Shown piece by piece: positions 30,052 through 39,104 of a stretch of 64,000 bases of DNA. The DNA is taken from the NCBI GenBank assembly GCA_016893485.2, contig JAFEKX020000001.1:8139501-8203500 (forward strand). The letters are read 5' to 3'. The notes beneath the pieces were generated by a model. That model was not told the DNA's origin. It worked only from the letters and a program-made list of their open reading frames with translations, and did no database searches. Each line of letters starts with the position of its first letter. The stretch's first letter is position 1. The stretch is from Streptomyces sp. P3. Lineage in GTDB: Bacteria; Actinomycetota; Actinomycetes; Streptomycetales; Streptomycetaceae. Both the position numbers and the translations under genes were made by a program.

Positions 30052-31404
30052 ATGACTGACGAGGGCGGGATCACCGAGGCGGAACTGGCCGCCTTCCACC
30101 GGACGGTGGGCAGGCTGCGGAGCTGCCCGTCGACGATCCGGTGCGCCTGCGGGCGGAACAGGTCGCCGCGTCCTTCGCCCGCGACGGCCGGCTGCGCCGC
30201 CGCAAGGCCCGCGGCGCCGACCTCTCCGCCGCCGACGCGGCGACGATGGCGGCGACCGCGACCGGCGCGGCCGACCGCCGAGAGGACGCCCCGCTGGCCA
30301 CCGTGGGCGAGTTGGTGGAGCGGGCGGACGCGGGTGGCGCCTACCGAAAGCCGCGCGGCTGCTACGTCTGCAAGTCGCCCTATCGACAGGTGGATTCGTT
30401 CTACCACCGGCTGTGTCCCGCGTGTGCCGCCGACAACTCCGCCCGCAGGGCGTTGAGTACGGACTTGAGCGGGCGCCGGGTGCTGCTCACCGGCGGGCGG
30501 GTGAAGATCGGTTTCCAGCTGGCGCTGATGATGCTGCGGGACGGCGCGGAGGTGCTGGTCACCTCCCGGTTCCCGCACGACGCCGTACGCCGCTTCCGCG
30601 CCGAGCCGGGCAGCGAGAAGTGGCTCGACCGGCTGACGGTCCTCGCCGTGGACCTGCGCGACCCGCGCCAAGTGCTGGGCCTGTGCGAGGAGTTGCGCCA
30701 GACGGGCGAGCCCCTCGACATCCTCGTCAACAACGCCGCGCAGACCGTACGGCGCCCTCCGCAGTCGTACGCCCTGCTGGCCGCCGGGGAGCGGGACGCG
30801 CTGCCGGAGGGGGCGCGGCAGGCACCCGGCTTCACTCCGATGCGGATGATCGAGGGCGGGGCGGCGGCGCTGCCCGTCGTGCTGCGCGAGGCCGACGAGG
30901 CGGGACTGCTGCCCGATCCGTCCCCGGAGAACTCCTGGTCGGCCCGGCTCGGCGCCCTCGACCCGGCCGAGGTCCTGGAGACCCAGCTCGTCAACGCCCT
31001 TGCCCCAGCGCTCCTTTGCGACCGGCTGCTGCCCCTGCTGCTCGCCTCGCCGCGCCCGCGCCGGTACGTCGTCAACGTCACCGCCGTGGAGGGCCGGTTC
31101 GCCGTACGCAACAAGATGGCCGGCCACCCGCACACCAACATGGCCAAGGCCGCGCTCAACATGCTCACCCGCACCAGCGCCGCCGAACTCGCCGACCAGG
31201 GCGTCCACATGTGCGCCGTCGACACCGGCTGGATCACGGACGAGAACCCCGCCCCAAGAAGGGCCGCATGGCCCGGGCCGGCTTCCGCACCCCCTCGACA
31301 TCGTCGACGGCGCGGCCCGCGTCTACGACCCGATCGTGCGCGGCGAAGCCGGGGACCCGGTGTCCGGGGTGTTCCTCAAGGACTATCGGGAGGCGGCGTG
31401 GTGA
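30052..31404 (+). CDS. SDR-family oxidoreductase with an internal zinc-finger, frameshifted
   Basis: ATG 30052 (MTDEGGITEAELAAFHRTVG). Missing bases near 30118 and twice near 31255-31290 are needed. An N-terminal helical segment of about 85 residues leads to a CYVCKSPYRQVDSFYHRLCP + ACA cluster, four cysteines spaced as a zinc ribbon. Then the Rossmann motif VLLTGGRVKIGFQLALMMLR, the DILVNNAAQT strand, and the active-site region HPHTNMAKAALNM, where N-x-x-x-K replaces the usual Y-x-x-x-K. The ending is GVFLKDYREAAW. The classical catalytic tyrosine is absent, so substrate and even catalysis are open. It overlaps the LRR gene start. Confidence 0.8.
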
Positions 31405-32689
31405 GCGATGACAAGGGGAACGCGCAAGTGGGAGACGGAGTTGTGAATATCCGGCAGCCGCGTCTGCCACCCCGAACCCTGAGCCTCTGCCGATCACCTT
31501 CGCCGGTGTCCCCCACGTCCGGCCGCGTCCGGTCGCCGAACTCGCCCCGCTGCTCGACTGGTTGCGCGCGGGGCGTCCGGCCGGTGAGCGTCTCGACTTC
31601 ACGGTCGGTACGGCGTTGCCCGACGGTCGACTCGACCTGTGCAAGCAGGAGTTGGGGGCCGAGGGCGCCGCGCTGGTCTCGGCGGCACTCGCCTAAGGGC
31701 CGTCTCCCGTACGGCACTTGCTGCTCGGCACCGACGGGCTCGGGGACGAGGGGGCCGAGACCGTGGCCGGGGGCAGCGGTGAGGTCGAGACGCTCTATCT
31801 CGGCTGCAACGGGATCACGGCCGGTGGCGCCTGCCGGATCGCCGACCAGCTGCGGGCCTCGCCGCAGGTCGTCACCGGGGTGTGGCTCAAGCGCAACCCG
31901 CTGGGCAGTGGGGGAGGGCGAGCGGCGGCCGAACTCATCGCGTCCGCGCGGTCGTTGCGCACCCTCGACCTCGTACAGACCGGGCTCGACCCGGCCGGGG
32001 TGACCGTCCTCGCCGACGCGCTGCTCGCCGCCGCCGACAACGGACGCCGTATCGAGCGCCTCTTCATCGGCGGCAACCCGCTCGGCGCGGAGGGTGCCGT
32101 GCCCCTCGCCGCCGTCATCGCGGCGGGGGCGATCGACGAACTCTACGTATCCGCAGCGCAGTTGGGGGACACGGGCGCCCTCCTCCTGGCCGAAGCCCTG
32201 GAACGCGCGCCCTACGGACGGCTCGTGCGGCTGTCCGTCGCCAGCAACGGCATCGGTCCGCGGGCAGCGGCGCGGCTGGTCATGGCGGCCACCGCGGCCG
32301 GAGTCGCGCTGCTGGACCTGGGCCGGGTACGGGCGGCGGCCGTGCTGGGCGCGGCCGGCCGACAACCGCGTCGACCTGCGCGCCGCCGCAGCCATCGCCG
32401 AGGCCCTCGTGGGCGCCGAGCACCGCCTCAGCCACCTCGTCCTGTCCCACACCGGGATGCGCAGCCGCGAGGCCCACCGGCTCCTCGACACGGCACCCCG
32501 CGCGCTCACCCCACCCGCTTCGTCCTCGGCCAGGGCATCGCCGCCAGCATCAAACGCCGCCTGGAGACCCTCACCGCCCACGTCCCCGACCGGCGCTCGC
32601 CCCCGACGTGGCCGCCGTCCGCAGCGTGCACCGCACGGCGCGGCCGGGGGGAGGGCGAGCACGGGGTCAGCGACGCGCCAGACCGGTGA
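31398..32689 (+). CDS. Leucine-rich-repeat (ribonuclease-inhibitor-like) protein, heavily interrupted
   Basis: Probable start GTG 31398 or 31401, overlapping the SDR stop. The body is LRR of the RNase-inhibitor kind: VETLYLGCNGITAGGACRIA, then TGVWLKRNPLGSGGGRAAAE, then RTLDLVQTGLDPAGVTVLAD, then RIERLFIGGNPLGAEGAVPL. These are repeats of about 28 residues with L-x-x-N/C-x-L. Frame changes occur near 31455, 32355 and 32520, and an in-frame TAA sits at 31694-31696. The end is uncertain (32689 or 32718) and runs into the end of the convergent MoxR gene. Real gene with errors, or a decaying one; a protein-binding role is inferred. Confidence 0.6.
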
Positions 32690-34493
32690 ATATGTCGGTC
32701 CAGAACCGCTGTTGCTGAGCCGACGCCCCCACCAGATACGTCGCCCGGAGCTTCGCCGGCAGCAGCGCCACCATGCGGGCCACCACCGCGCGGTGCTTCT
32801 TCAACTGGGACAACTCCGCGTTGGCGAGGATCTGGTGGACCACGTCGCTGTCGACGCCGCCCTCGTCGGTGTGCTCGGCGGCGCCGCGCAACCGGGCCTC
32901 CCAGGCGTCCGCGTCACGCGCGAGTTCGCGCAGGCCGGTGACCGGGCGGCCCCTGAAGCGATCGATCAGGGCGGTGAGCGGCACGGGCGCGTACTCCCCG
33001 TCGCCGAGATAGACCGTCGCCATCTCCAGCGGCAGCCCCCGCCGGTGCAGCTTGATGAGCCGCTCCAGCGTGCGCTTGGTGATCCAGGCGCGGCCGTCGT
33101 CGTCGATGTCGTGCTTCCACCACTCCAGCACCGTCTCCGCGTCCGCGCCGTACCGCGCGAGCAGCCACTCGTTGGCCGGGATGTCCTCCGGCTCCACCGT
33201 CAGCGAGGCCGTGAACCGGGTCGCCTGGGCGATGTTGTTCCGCGAGACCAGGAGCTTGCGGCCGAGGTGGTACGGCGGGTTCTGGACGGCGATCTGTGCC
33301 CGCAGGTTCTCGATCCGCCGGCCGGCGAGCGACCACTCCTGGGTGATCTCCATGAGCTTGGCGAACGCGGCCTTGTCCTTGGGGCGGTTGTACTCGTCCC
33401 ACACGATCGCCTTCGGTCCGGGCCTGGTGAAGTTCTCGGCCAGCAGGTTGTCCAGGGTGCCGTCCGCCGACGGGATCGGCGCGCACAGGTCCTCGACGTT
33501 CGTCACCGGCAGCGAGAAGTACAGCGGCTCGCGGCCCAGGCCCGCGCGCACGGTCTCCCGGACCAGCTCCGTCTTGCCGCACCCGGGCGGCCCTTGCAGC
33601 AGCACCGTCCAGCGGTTGCGCAGCGCGGCCCGGACCACCTGCCGTACCGGGTCGGGGATCGTCGCCGGGTTGGGCACGCCCAGGGCCTCGGCGACGCGGT
33701 CCAGGATCTCCGCCGTGCGGTTCTGACCGGGTCTGCCGTCCGCGCCGGGCTCGGCGAGGCGCAGTCGCTCACCGTCGATCAGGGGCAGGCCCCAGCGGAG
33801 CGGGAAGCCCTCCTTCGCGTTGGCCAGGACGTGGTCCAGCGTGCGCGGGGACAGCAGTTCGCGCAGCGCGGGCGAGAGGGAGGCCCAGACACCGAACACC
33901 GGACCGAGGTCCCAGGGGCGGTACTTGGCGGCCAGATGCTTGCGCCAGGACGTGTCGTTGGCCGTGATCCGCATCGTGACCATGCGGTCCAGCAGCGCGA
34001 GGTCGCCGCGCCTTGCCGAGGTCTCTGACAGCGACTCGTTGTCCGTGAGGAAGACGCCGACGCAGCCCAGGGCGCGCAGATCGTGTTCGCCTAGCGTCCA
34101 GTTGCAGGCGATCTGCATCAGCTGCGACTGGATCGTGTCGCCCGCCTGCAGCGAGTCGTCGATGAGCAGCACGAACGGCGTGCCCGGCTTCAACTGGTTC
34201 ATCACCAGCTGCCGCAGCACCAGTTCACCGGTCTCCGGGTCCCGCACCGGCGCGTTGACCAGCAGGTCGTCCGGCGTCAGATTCGCCGCCGGGACGTACA
34301 CCAGCGCGGTGCCCGGGTGGGCCCTGCCGATGTGCGAGAAGAACGTCGCCGTCTTGCCGATGCCGTGCTCGCCGAAGATCTGCCCGGTCTGCCCCATGTC
34401 GATCATCGCGTCGATGAAGGACTCCAGACGCGACGGCTCACTCCGGTCGCGCCCGGTCGCCGGGGTCGTCAACTGCCCTGTCTCCGTGGTCAT
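32667..34493 (-). CDS. MoxR-like ATPase with two AAA modules, intact
   Basis: 608 residues, unbroken. The first module has Walker A GEHGIGKT near residues 40-47 and LLIDDSLQAGDTIQSQLMQI. The second has GPPGCGKT near 297-304 and a Walker B AIVWDEYNRPKDK near 361. A C-terminal helical region with IKLHRRGLPLEMATVYLGDG follows. MoxR ATPases act as chaperone-like motors with VWA partners. The ATG (34491-34493) overlaps the stop of the upstream VWA gene as ATGA, so partner and motor are translationally coupled. A double MoxR module in one chain is less usual. Confidence 0.85.
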   Translation of the reverse strand: MTTETGQLTTPATGRDRSEPSRLESFIDAMIDMGQTGQIFGEHGIGKTATFFSHIGRAHPGTALVYVPAANLTPDDLLVNAPVRDPETGELVLRQLVMNQLKPGTPFVLLIDDSLQAGDTIQSQLMQIACNWTLGEHDLRALGCVGVFLTDNESLSETSARRGDLALLDRMVTMRITANDTSWRKHLAAKYRPWDLGPVFGVWASLSPALRELLSPRTLDHVLANAKEGFPLRWGLPLIDGERLRLAEPGADGRPGQNRTAEILDRVAEALGVPNPATIPDPVRQVVRAALRNRWTVLLQGPPGCGKTELVRETVRAGLGREPLYFSLPVTNVEDLCAPIPSADGTLDNLLAENFTRPGPKAIVWDEYNRPKDKAAFAKLMEITQEWSLAGRRIENLRAQIAVQNPPYHLGRKLLVSRNNIAQATRFTASLTVEPEDIPANEWLLARYGADAETVLEWWKHDIDDDGRAWITKRTLERLIKLHRRGLPLEMATVYLGDGEYAPVPLTALIDRFRGRPVTGLRELARDADAWEARLRGAAEHTDEGGVDSDVVHQILANAELSQLKKHRAVVARMVALLPAKLRATYLVGASAQQQRFWTDIFTGLARR

Positions 34494-35894
34494 CTACCGC
34501 GATCCTGTCGTGACGCGATGGCAGTCCATCGCGGGTCGTGCGTCTCGGGCCACTCGCTGCCGCCCTCGGTGATCAGCCAGATCCACTTGTCCGGCTCGGC
34601 GGGCGTGATCGGCGGGGCATACCCGTCCGTGAGGACGACGACCGCGTCCGGGGTGACGTCGAACCGCCGTCCGGTCACCTCGGTGCGGCCCTCCACGTAG
34701 TCCGCGACCACCTGGAAACTCGTGCCGCCACCGCCGTAGACCCGCTCGCCCGGCCGGAACGGCATCACCACGGCGTCGAAGGACAGCCAGTGCGCCTCGA
34801 CGCCGTCGATGCGGCCGACGAGTTCCGTGAGCCAGGTGATCACCTGGTGGGGCATCGAGCCCGAGGTGTCGTAGGCGATGACGAGGACCTTGTCGCGGAC
34901 CGGGCCGCGGCGGGAGAGCATCGGGTCCTGGCCGAGGGCCGCGAGGAGGGCGCCGCGCTTCTTCGGGTACACCAGCCGCTCGCCGTCGCGCAGTTTCGAG
35001 CCGAGGACGTCGACCAGCCAGCGCTGCCACCAGTGGACCGTACGCGTGCGTGCCGTCTCGCCGCGCAGGACGCCCGCGCCGAGGCTCCCCAGATCCGGCC
35101 GGCCCGCGCCGAGCCGTCTTCGGTACGGCCCATCAGATCGAGCAACTCCCGCTCCGCGCCCGCGTGTCCGCGCCGGGCCGCCAGCAGGGAGTTCAGCAGC
35201 GCGGACGACGTCACCGCGTCCACCGTCTCCTGGTCGGCCGGTACCAGGCCGTCCACCAGATGCACGCACAGGTGCCGCTCCGGGACCGGAGGGTGCCGCA
35301 TGCGCTTCAGCTCGCCGTAGACCTTCAGGTCGGTCGCGACGAACTCGTCGTACGCCACCGGATCCAGGCCGTGCGCGGTGAGGTCCTCGCGGTACAGCTC
35401 GTGGATCTTCCGGGGTCGATGCCCGTCGGCCGCCCGTCCAGGAGGGGCAGGTCGGTGCGGCCGAGGCGGACCAGGGCGACATGGTTGATGGAGACCTCGG
35501 CGGCCAGCTCGAAGACCGGGTCGTCGCGCAGTTCCAGGTCGGCGAACAGATGGCGCTGCACCAGGTGCCGGGCCTCGTGGAAGAGCACGAACTTCACGCC
35601 GTCCAGGCCGAGTCGGACGAAGAAGTCCGGGTTGAAGAGCAGCAGGCAGGAGCCGTCGCCCGAGGCGACCACGGCCGCCGTGTCCACCGCGGTGGTCGGG
35701 ATCTGGTGAGGGCACTTCGCGTACAGCCAGGACGCCACCGCCGACTCCGTCAGTCCGAAGTCCAGCAGCGCGGCCTCCTTCAGCCGCCGCGCCTCGGCGA
35801 CCGTCGCCGGGTCCGCCGGGCGATACCGCTCCAGCGCCCCGCGGTCGGCCAGATCCACCACAGGGGTACGCCGACCCCGCTCCCCGTACGCCAT
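34490..35894 (-). CDS. VWA-domain protein with N-terminal metallopeptidase-like domain (DUF2201 type)
   Basis: ATG 35892-35894, MAYGERGRRTPVVDLADRG. The N-terminal domain carries KFVLFHEARHLVQRHLFADL, an HExxH motif near residue 105, and AAEVSINHVALVRLG. Missing bases near 35415 and 35100 lead to the C-terminal VWA-like domain, VIAYDTSGSMPHQVITWLTE (a complete MIDAS start, D-x-S-x-S) and DAVVVLTDGYAPP. About 466 residues. It is the partner of the MoxR ATPase that follows with a 4-base overlap. Whether the HExxH is an active protease is unknown. Confidence 0.83.
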
Positions 35895-35986
35895 GTCACG
35901 CCCCCGAACCGCAGTTCCCCAGTGCCTCCATTGGTACCAGGCCGCACTGACATCGGGCCAAGGCATTACGCTCTGGCCCCAAGGGC

Positions 35987-36059
35987 GGGGTCGTAGCGCA
36001 GAGGCAGGCGCACCGGTCTCCAGAACCGGGGCACGCTGGTTCGAATCCAGCCACCCCGC
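35987..36059 (+). tRNA. tRNA, anticodon CCA (Trp), atypical D arm
   Basis: The D arm is TAGCGC-AGAGGCAG-GCGC. The anticodon arm CCGGT-CTCCAGA-ACCGG is perfect with CCA at 34-36. The T arm GCTGG-TTCGAAT-CCAGC is perfect. The acceptor GGGGTCG would pair fully with the 3' strand if one G is inserted after 36052, the same place as in the tRNA at 29868. The shared AGAGGCAG loop ties it to the two tRNAs at 29.9 kb. A housekeeping Trp tRNA is expected elsewhere, so this is probably a second one. Confidence 0.7.
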
Positions 36060-36083
36060 CCCCTGCCGGTTCCGGAGCCCGGC

Positions 36084-36933
36084 TCAGGCGACCGCGCCCG
36101 CCGTCACCACCAGCTCCACCGCGTTCCCGTGGAAGGTGTCGATCAGCTGCGCCAGCACCGACCAGGCGTCCTCACTACCTGCCAAGTGCTCGCGCACGAG
36201 CGGCCGTAGGGCGTCCTCGGCCTCGGACACGCGCGCGGGGGAACAGCAGGTGACCGGAGGACAGCACCTTCAGGACGTGCGACGCGGGGCCCCAGACGGT
36301 CGCGTAGTCGGCCGGGCTGTCCAGCACACCGGCCTCCTCCACCCGATGGGTGAACTTGCGATGCGTGCCGAACCGCGCGCGTAGTTCAGTCGGGCAGTCC
36401 GGGCGTACGGACAGCGCCCAGCGCGCGTAACCGGGCAGCGGGCGGTCCCCGTCCGCCTCCATGACGGCCTGCCAGTCGGAGCGCTCCAGGACCATCGACG
36501 CGGCCGTCCGCGCGGACTGCATGGAGGTGCCCTCGCGCAGGGCGCCGACCAGGCCGAAGCGGGTGTAGTTCTCGGGGACCGGAGGCTCCAGTTCCATGCC
36601 CAGGCCGTCGACCACGGTCAACGGCCCTTCGCGGCCGGGACCGAACGGCACACCGCGCACGATGGCCCGCCGCATCGCGTTGTCCGCCGACATGTGCCGC
36701 CAGACGCTGAGGTTCAGATCCGGGTCGTCCTCCTCCAGGACCCACAGCAGCACGGAGGCCGGTACCGGGGTCCTCGTCCAGGACCACATCTCGACGTTGC
36801 GCCGGGCCTCGGGAGTCCGCTCGGGACCCGGCTCCAGGAGGCCGATCCGCCGTCGTATCCGCGTGGCGTCCCCGCTGTCGATCAGGCCGAGCAGAAAGCC
36901 GACCGCCGCCCCCGACGCGCTGTTGTCATGCAT
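36084..36933 (-). CDS. Conserved-looking hypothetical protein, one frame break
   Basis: ATG 36931-36933, MHDNSASGAAVGFLLGLIDS. The coding pattern is strong. An indel near 36240 changes the end to EAEDALRPLVREHLAGSEDA and TGA 36084-36086, giving about 283 residues. I recognise no domain. The text is helix-rich with repeated charged and Trp positions (VEMWSWTRTPVPASVLLWVL), suggesting HEAT/ARM-like helical packing, but that is a guess. There is no signal peptide or membrane helix. It lies between the tRNA-Trp and the desaturase. Confidence 0.6.
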
Positions 36934-37006
36934 GGCGGCATGATGCCGCAGGCCGGGCGTCCTCCCGCACCGGCGATTCGGTCGCCGGTGCGGAGGGCCG
37001 GGTGGG

Positions 37007-37981
37007 TCAGGCGCTCGCGCGGGCCGCCATGCGGGCCTTGCGGATCGCGAGCTTCTCGTCGAACTTGGACGCCTCGGAGTCCAGGCCGCCCATGTAGAGG
37101 CCGATCTCCTCCTGGGCCTGCTGGCCCTCGGGGCCGAGACCGTCGATGTCCATGACCTTCAGGAAGCGCAGCACGGGCTGGATGACGTCGTCGTGGTGGA
37201 TGCGCAGGTTGTAGACCTCGCCGATGGCCATCTGCGCGGCGAAGCGCTCGAAGCCGGGCATGCCGTGACCGGGCATCCGGAAGTTGACCAGGACGTCGCG
37301 CACGGCCTGCATCGTGAGGTCGGGGGCCAGCTCGAACGCGGCCTTCAGGAGGTTGCGGTAGAAGACCATGTGGAGGTTCTCGTCGGTCGCGATGCGGGCC
37401 AGCATGCGGTCGCAGACCGGGTCGCCCGACTGGTGGCCGGTGTTGCGGTGCGAGACGCGGGTGGCCAGCTCCTGGAAGGCGACGTAGGCCACGGAGTGCA
37501 GCATCGAGTGCCGGTTGTCCGACTCGAAGCCCTCGCTCATGTGCTGCATGCGGAAGGCTTCCAACTTGTCCGGGTCGACCGCGCGGGAGGCGAGGAGGTA
37601 GTCCCGCATGACGATGCCGTGCCGGCCCTCCTCCGCCGTCCAGCGGTGCACCCAGGTGCCCCAGGCACCGTCGCGGCCGAAGAGGGAGGCGATCTCGTGG
37701 TGGTAGCTGGGGAGGTTGTCCTCGGTAAGGAGGTTCACGACGAGGGCGATGCGGCCGATCTCGGTGACCTTGGACTGCTCCTTGCCCCAGGCCTCGCCGT
37801 CCTCGAAGAAGCCGGGGAAGTTACGGGCGTCGCTCCACGGGACGTACTCGTGCGGCATCCAGTCCTTGGTGACCTTGAGGTGCCGGTTGAGTTCGGTCTC
37901 GACGACTTCTTCCAACGCGTACAGCAGCTTGGCGTCGGTCCAGACTGCGGGGCTGCCGAGGTGCGGGGAAGTGATCGTCAC
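37007..37981 (-). CDS. Acyl-ACP desaturase (soluble diiron), intact
   Basis: 324 residues of the FAB2/DesA plant-type desaturase family, inserting a double bond into acyl-ACP with ferredoxin and oxygen. Diiron ligands are in LLTEDNLPSYHHE, TAEEGRHG (about E117 to H121) and ATDENLHMVF (about E201, H204). GTG 37979-37981 is the start (TITSPHLGSPAVWTDAKLLY). Upstream is a phased repeat, probably the operator. It sets membrane fluidity; in actinobacteria such genes are often under TetR control. Confidence 0.9.
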   Translation of the reverse strand: MTITSPHLGSPAVWTDAKLLYALEEVVETELNRHLKVTKDWMPHEYVPWSDARNFPGFFEDGEAWGKEQSKVTEIGRIALVVNLLTEDNLPSYHHEIASLFGRDGAWGTWVHRWTAEEGRHGIVMRDYLLASRAVDPDKLEAFRMQHMSEGFESDNRHSMLHSVAYVAFQELATRVSHRNTGHQSGDPVCDRMLARIATDENLHMVFYRNLLKAAFELAPDLTMQAVRDVLVNFRMPGHGMPGFERFAAQMAIGEVYNLRIHHDDVIQPVLRFLKVMDIDGLGPEGQQAQEEIGLYMGGLDSEASKFDEKLAIRKARMAARASA

Positions 37982-38054
37982 GGGGACTCCAGGGGACGCG
38001 GTACAAAACTGAACAAACCGGCGAGCGGTGCCGGCAGCTGTAGAACTTACGGAA

Positions 38055-38094
38055 TCGTAGGCTACGAAACCGTAGGTTACGAGACCGTAGGTTA
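38055..38094. promoter_or_regulatory. Three CGTAGG boxes at 15-bp spacing upstream of the desaturase
   Basis: CGTAGG occurs at 38056, 38071 and 38086, exactly 15 bases apart. The first copy forms the palindrome TCGTA-GGC-TACGA (38055-38067); the second reads CCGTAGGTTACGA and the third CCGTAGGTTA. They end about 75-115 bases upstream of the desaturase start. Tandem phased palindromes suggest cooperative repressor binding. The binding protein is not in the window. Confidence 0.6.
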
Positions 38095-38194
38095 AGGGCG
38101 CCGTAAAGGACGCTGTTCAGGTCGCAGCCCCGGGAGTCCAGGGCTGCCGCAGGACCCCAGGTCCCGGCGCCGAACGGGCGGTTCGGTGACCCGG

Positions 38195-38971
38195 TCAGGC
38201 GTACAGGTCCCGGAGCCGGACCGAGAGGCACGTCACACATCCTTCGAGTTTCTCGAACTCGCTGATGTCCACCACGATCGGCTCGTGGCCGAGATCGCTG
38301 AGCAGGTCGGCCGTCTTCGGCGCGCTCGCCGCCATCAGCAGTTTGTCGCCGCCGAGCAGCACCACATGGGCGCCGGCCTCCTCGGGCACCGACAGGAAAC
38401 GCGGGAACAGCGAGGGCCGGTCCACCTTCGGGATGTGTCCGAGCACCGTCCCGTCGGGCAACGCGGTGACCGCCGACTTCAGGTGCAGCACCTTGCTCAC
38501 GGGCACGCTGACCACCCGTGCCCCGAGCGGCTCGAACACGGCCCGCAGCTGCTGCACACCGGCCGCGTTCGTCCGGCCGCCCCGGCCGACGTAGATCGTG
38601 TCGTCGACCTTGAGGACGTCACCGCCCTCCAGGGTGCCCGGCTCCCAGACCCAGTTCACCGAGCAGCCGAGCCGGGCCACCGCCTCCTCGACCCCGCCGG
38701 TCTCCTCGCGCCGGGACTCGGCGCCGGGCCGGGCGATCAGCGCCACGTTCTTGTACATGACCACCGCGTCCTCGACGAACACGGAGTCGGGGCAGTCGTC
38801 GGCCGGGTCCACCTCGACGGTCTCCCAGCCGTGCACCCGCAGCGCGTGCGCGTAGGCCTCCCACTGCTCGACGGCCTGCTCGACGTCGACCTTCTCCCGC
38901 TCGATGTGCGTGACCAGCCCTTCGGCCAGGCGCGGGCTGGGGCGGCGGACGAGGGCCTTCTTGCTGGGCAC
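38195..38971 (-). CDS. N(G),N(G)-dimethylarginine dimethylaminohydrolase, intact
   Basis: 258-residue amidinotransferase-fold enzyme that hydrolyses methylated arginines to citrulline. The start is GTG 38971 (PSKKALVRRPSPRLAEGLVT). FVEDAVVMYKNVALIARPGA and EPGTLEGGDVLKVDDTIYVG are substrate-site blocks. The catalytic histidine lies in KVLHLKSAVT. The nucleophile is the cysteine in VTCLSVRL near the end (about C248). No frame break. No obvious functional link to its neighbours. Confidence 0.88.
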   Translation of the reverse strand: MPSKKALVRRPSPRLAEGLVTHIEREKVDVEQAVEQWEAYAHALRVHGWETVEVDPADDCPDSVFVEDAVVMYKNVALIARPGAESRREETGGVEEAVARLGCSVNWVWEPGTLEGGDVLKVDDTIYVGRGGRTNAAGVQQLRAVFEPLGARVVSVPVSKVLHLKSAVTALPDGTVLGHIPKVDRPSLFPRFLSVPEEAGAHVVLLGGDKLLMAASAPKTADLLSDLGHEPIVVDISEFEKLEGCVTCLSVRLRDLYA

Positions 38972-39104
38972 GAGCGGGACTCCGTATCGGCGGGATCGTT
39001 TCGGCGCCGTTGTCGCGGCACCGGTTGGCCATCATGCGTCACCCGTCCGTGCCGACAAAACCCCTCACGTGAGGCTGTGGCCCTCCTGAGATGCGCGCGG
39101 GACC

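Noticed and set aside
31718..34028. Plus-strand open frames across the MoxR ATPase
   Set aside because: They are antisense shadows of the intact 608-codon minus-strand gene.
39064..39075. CCTCACGTGAGG palindrome between DDAH and ABC-F genes
   Set aside because: Short and GC-rich, not flanked by a promoter for either gene; such palindromes occur by chance at this base composition.
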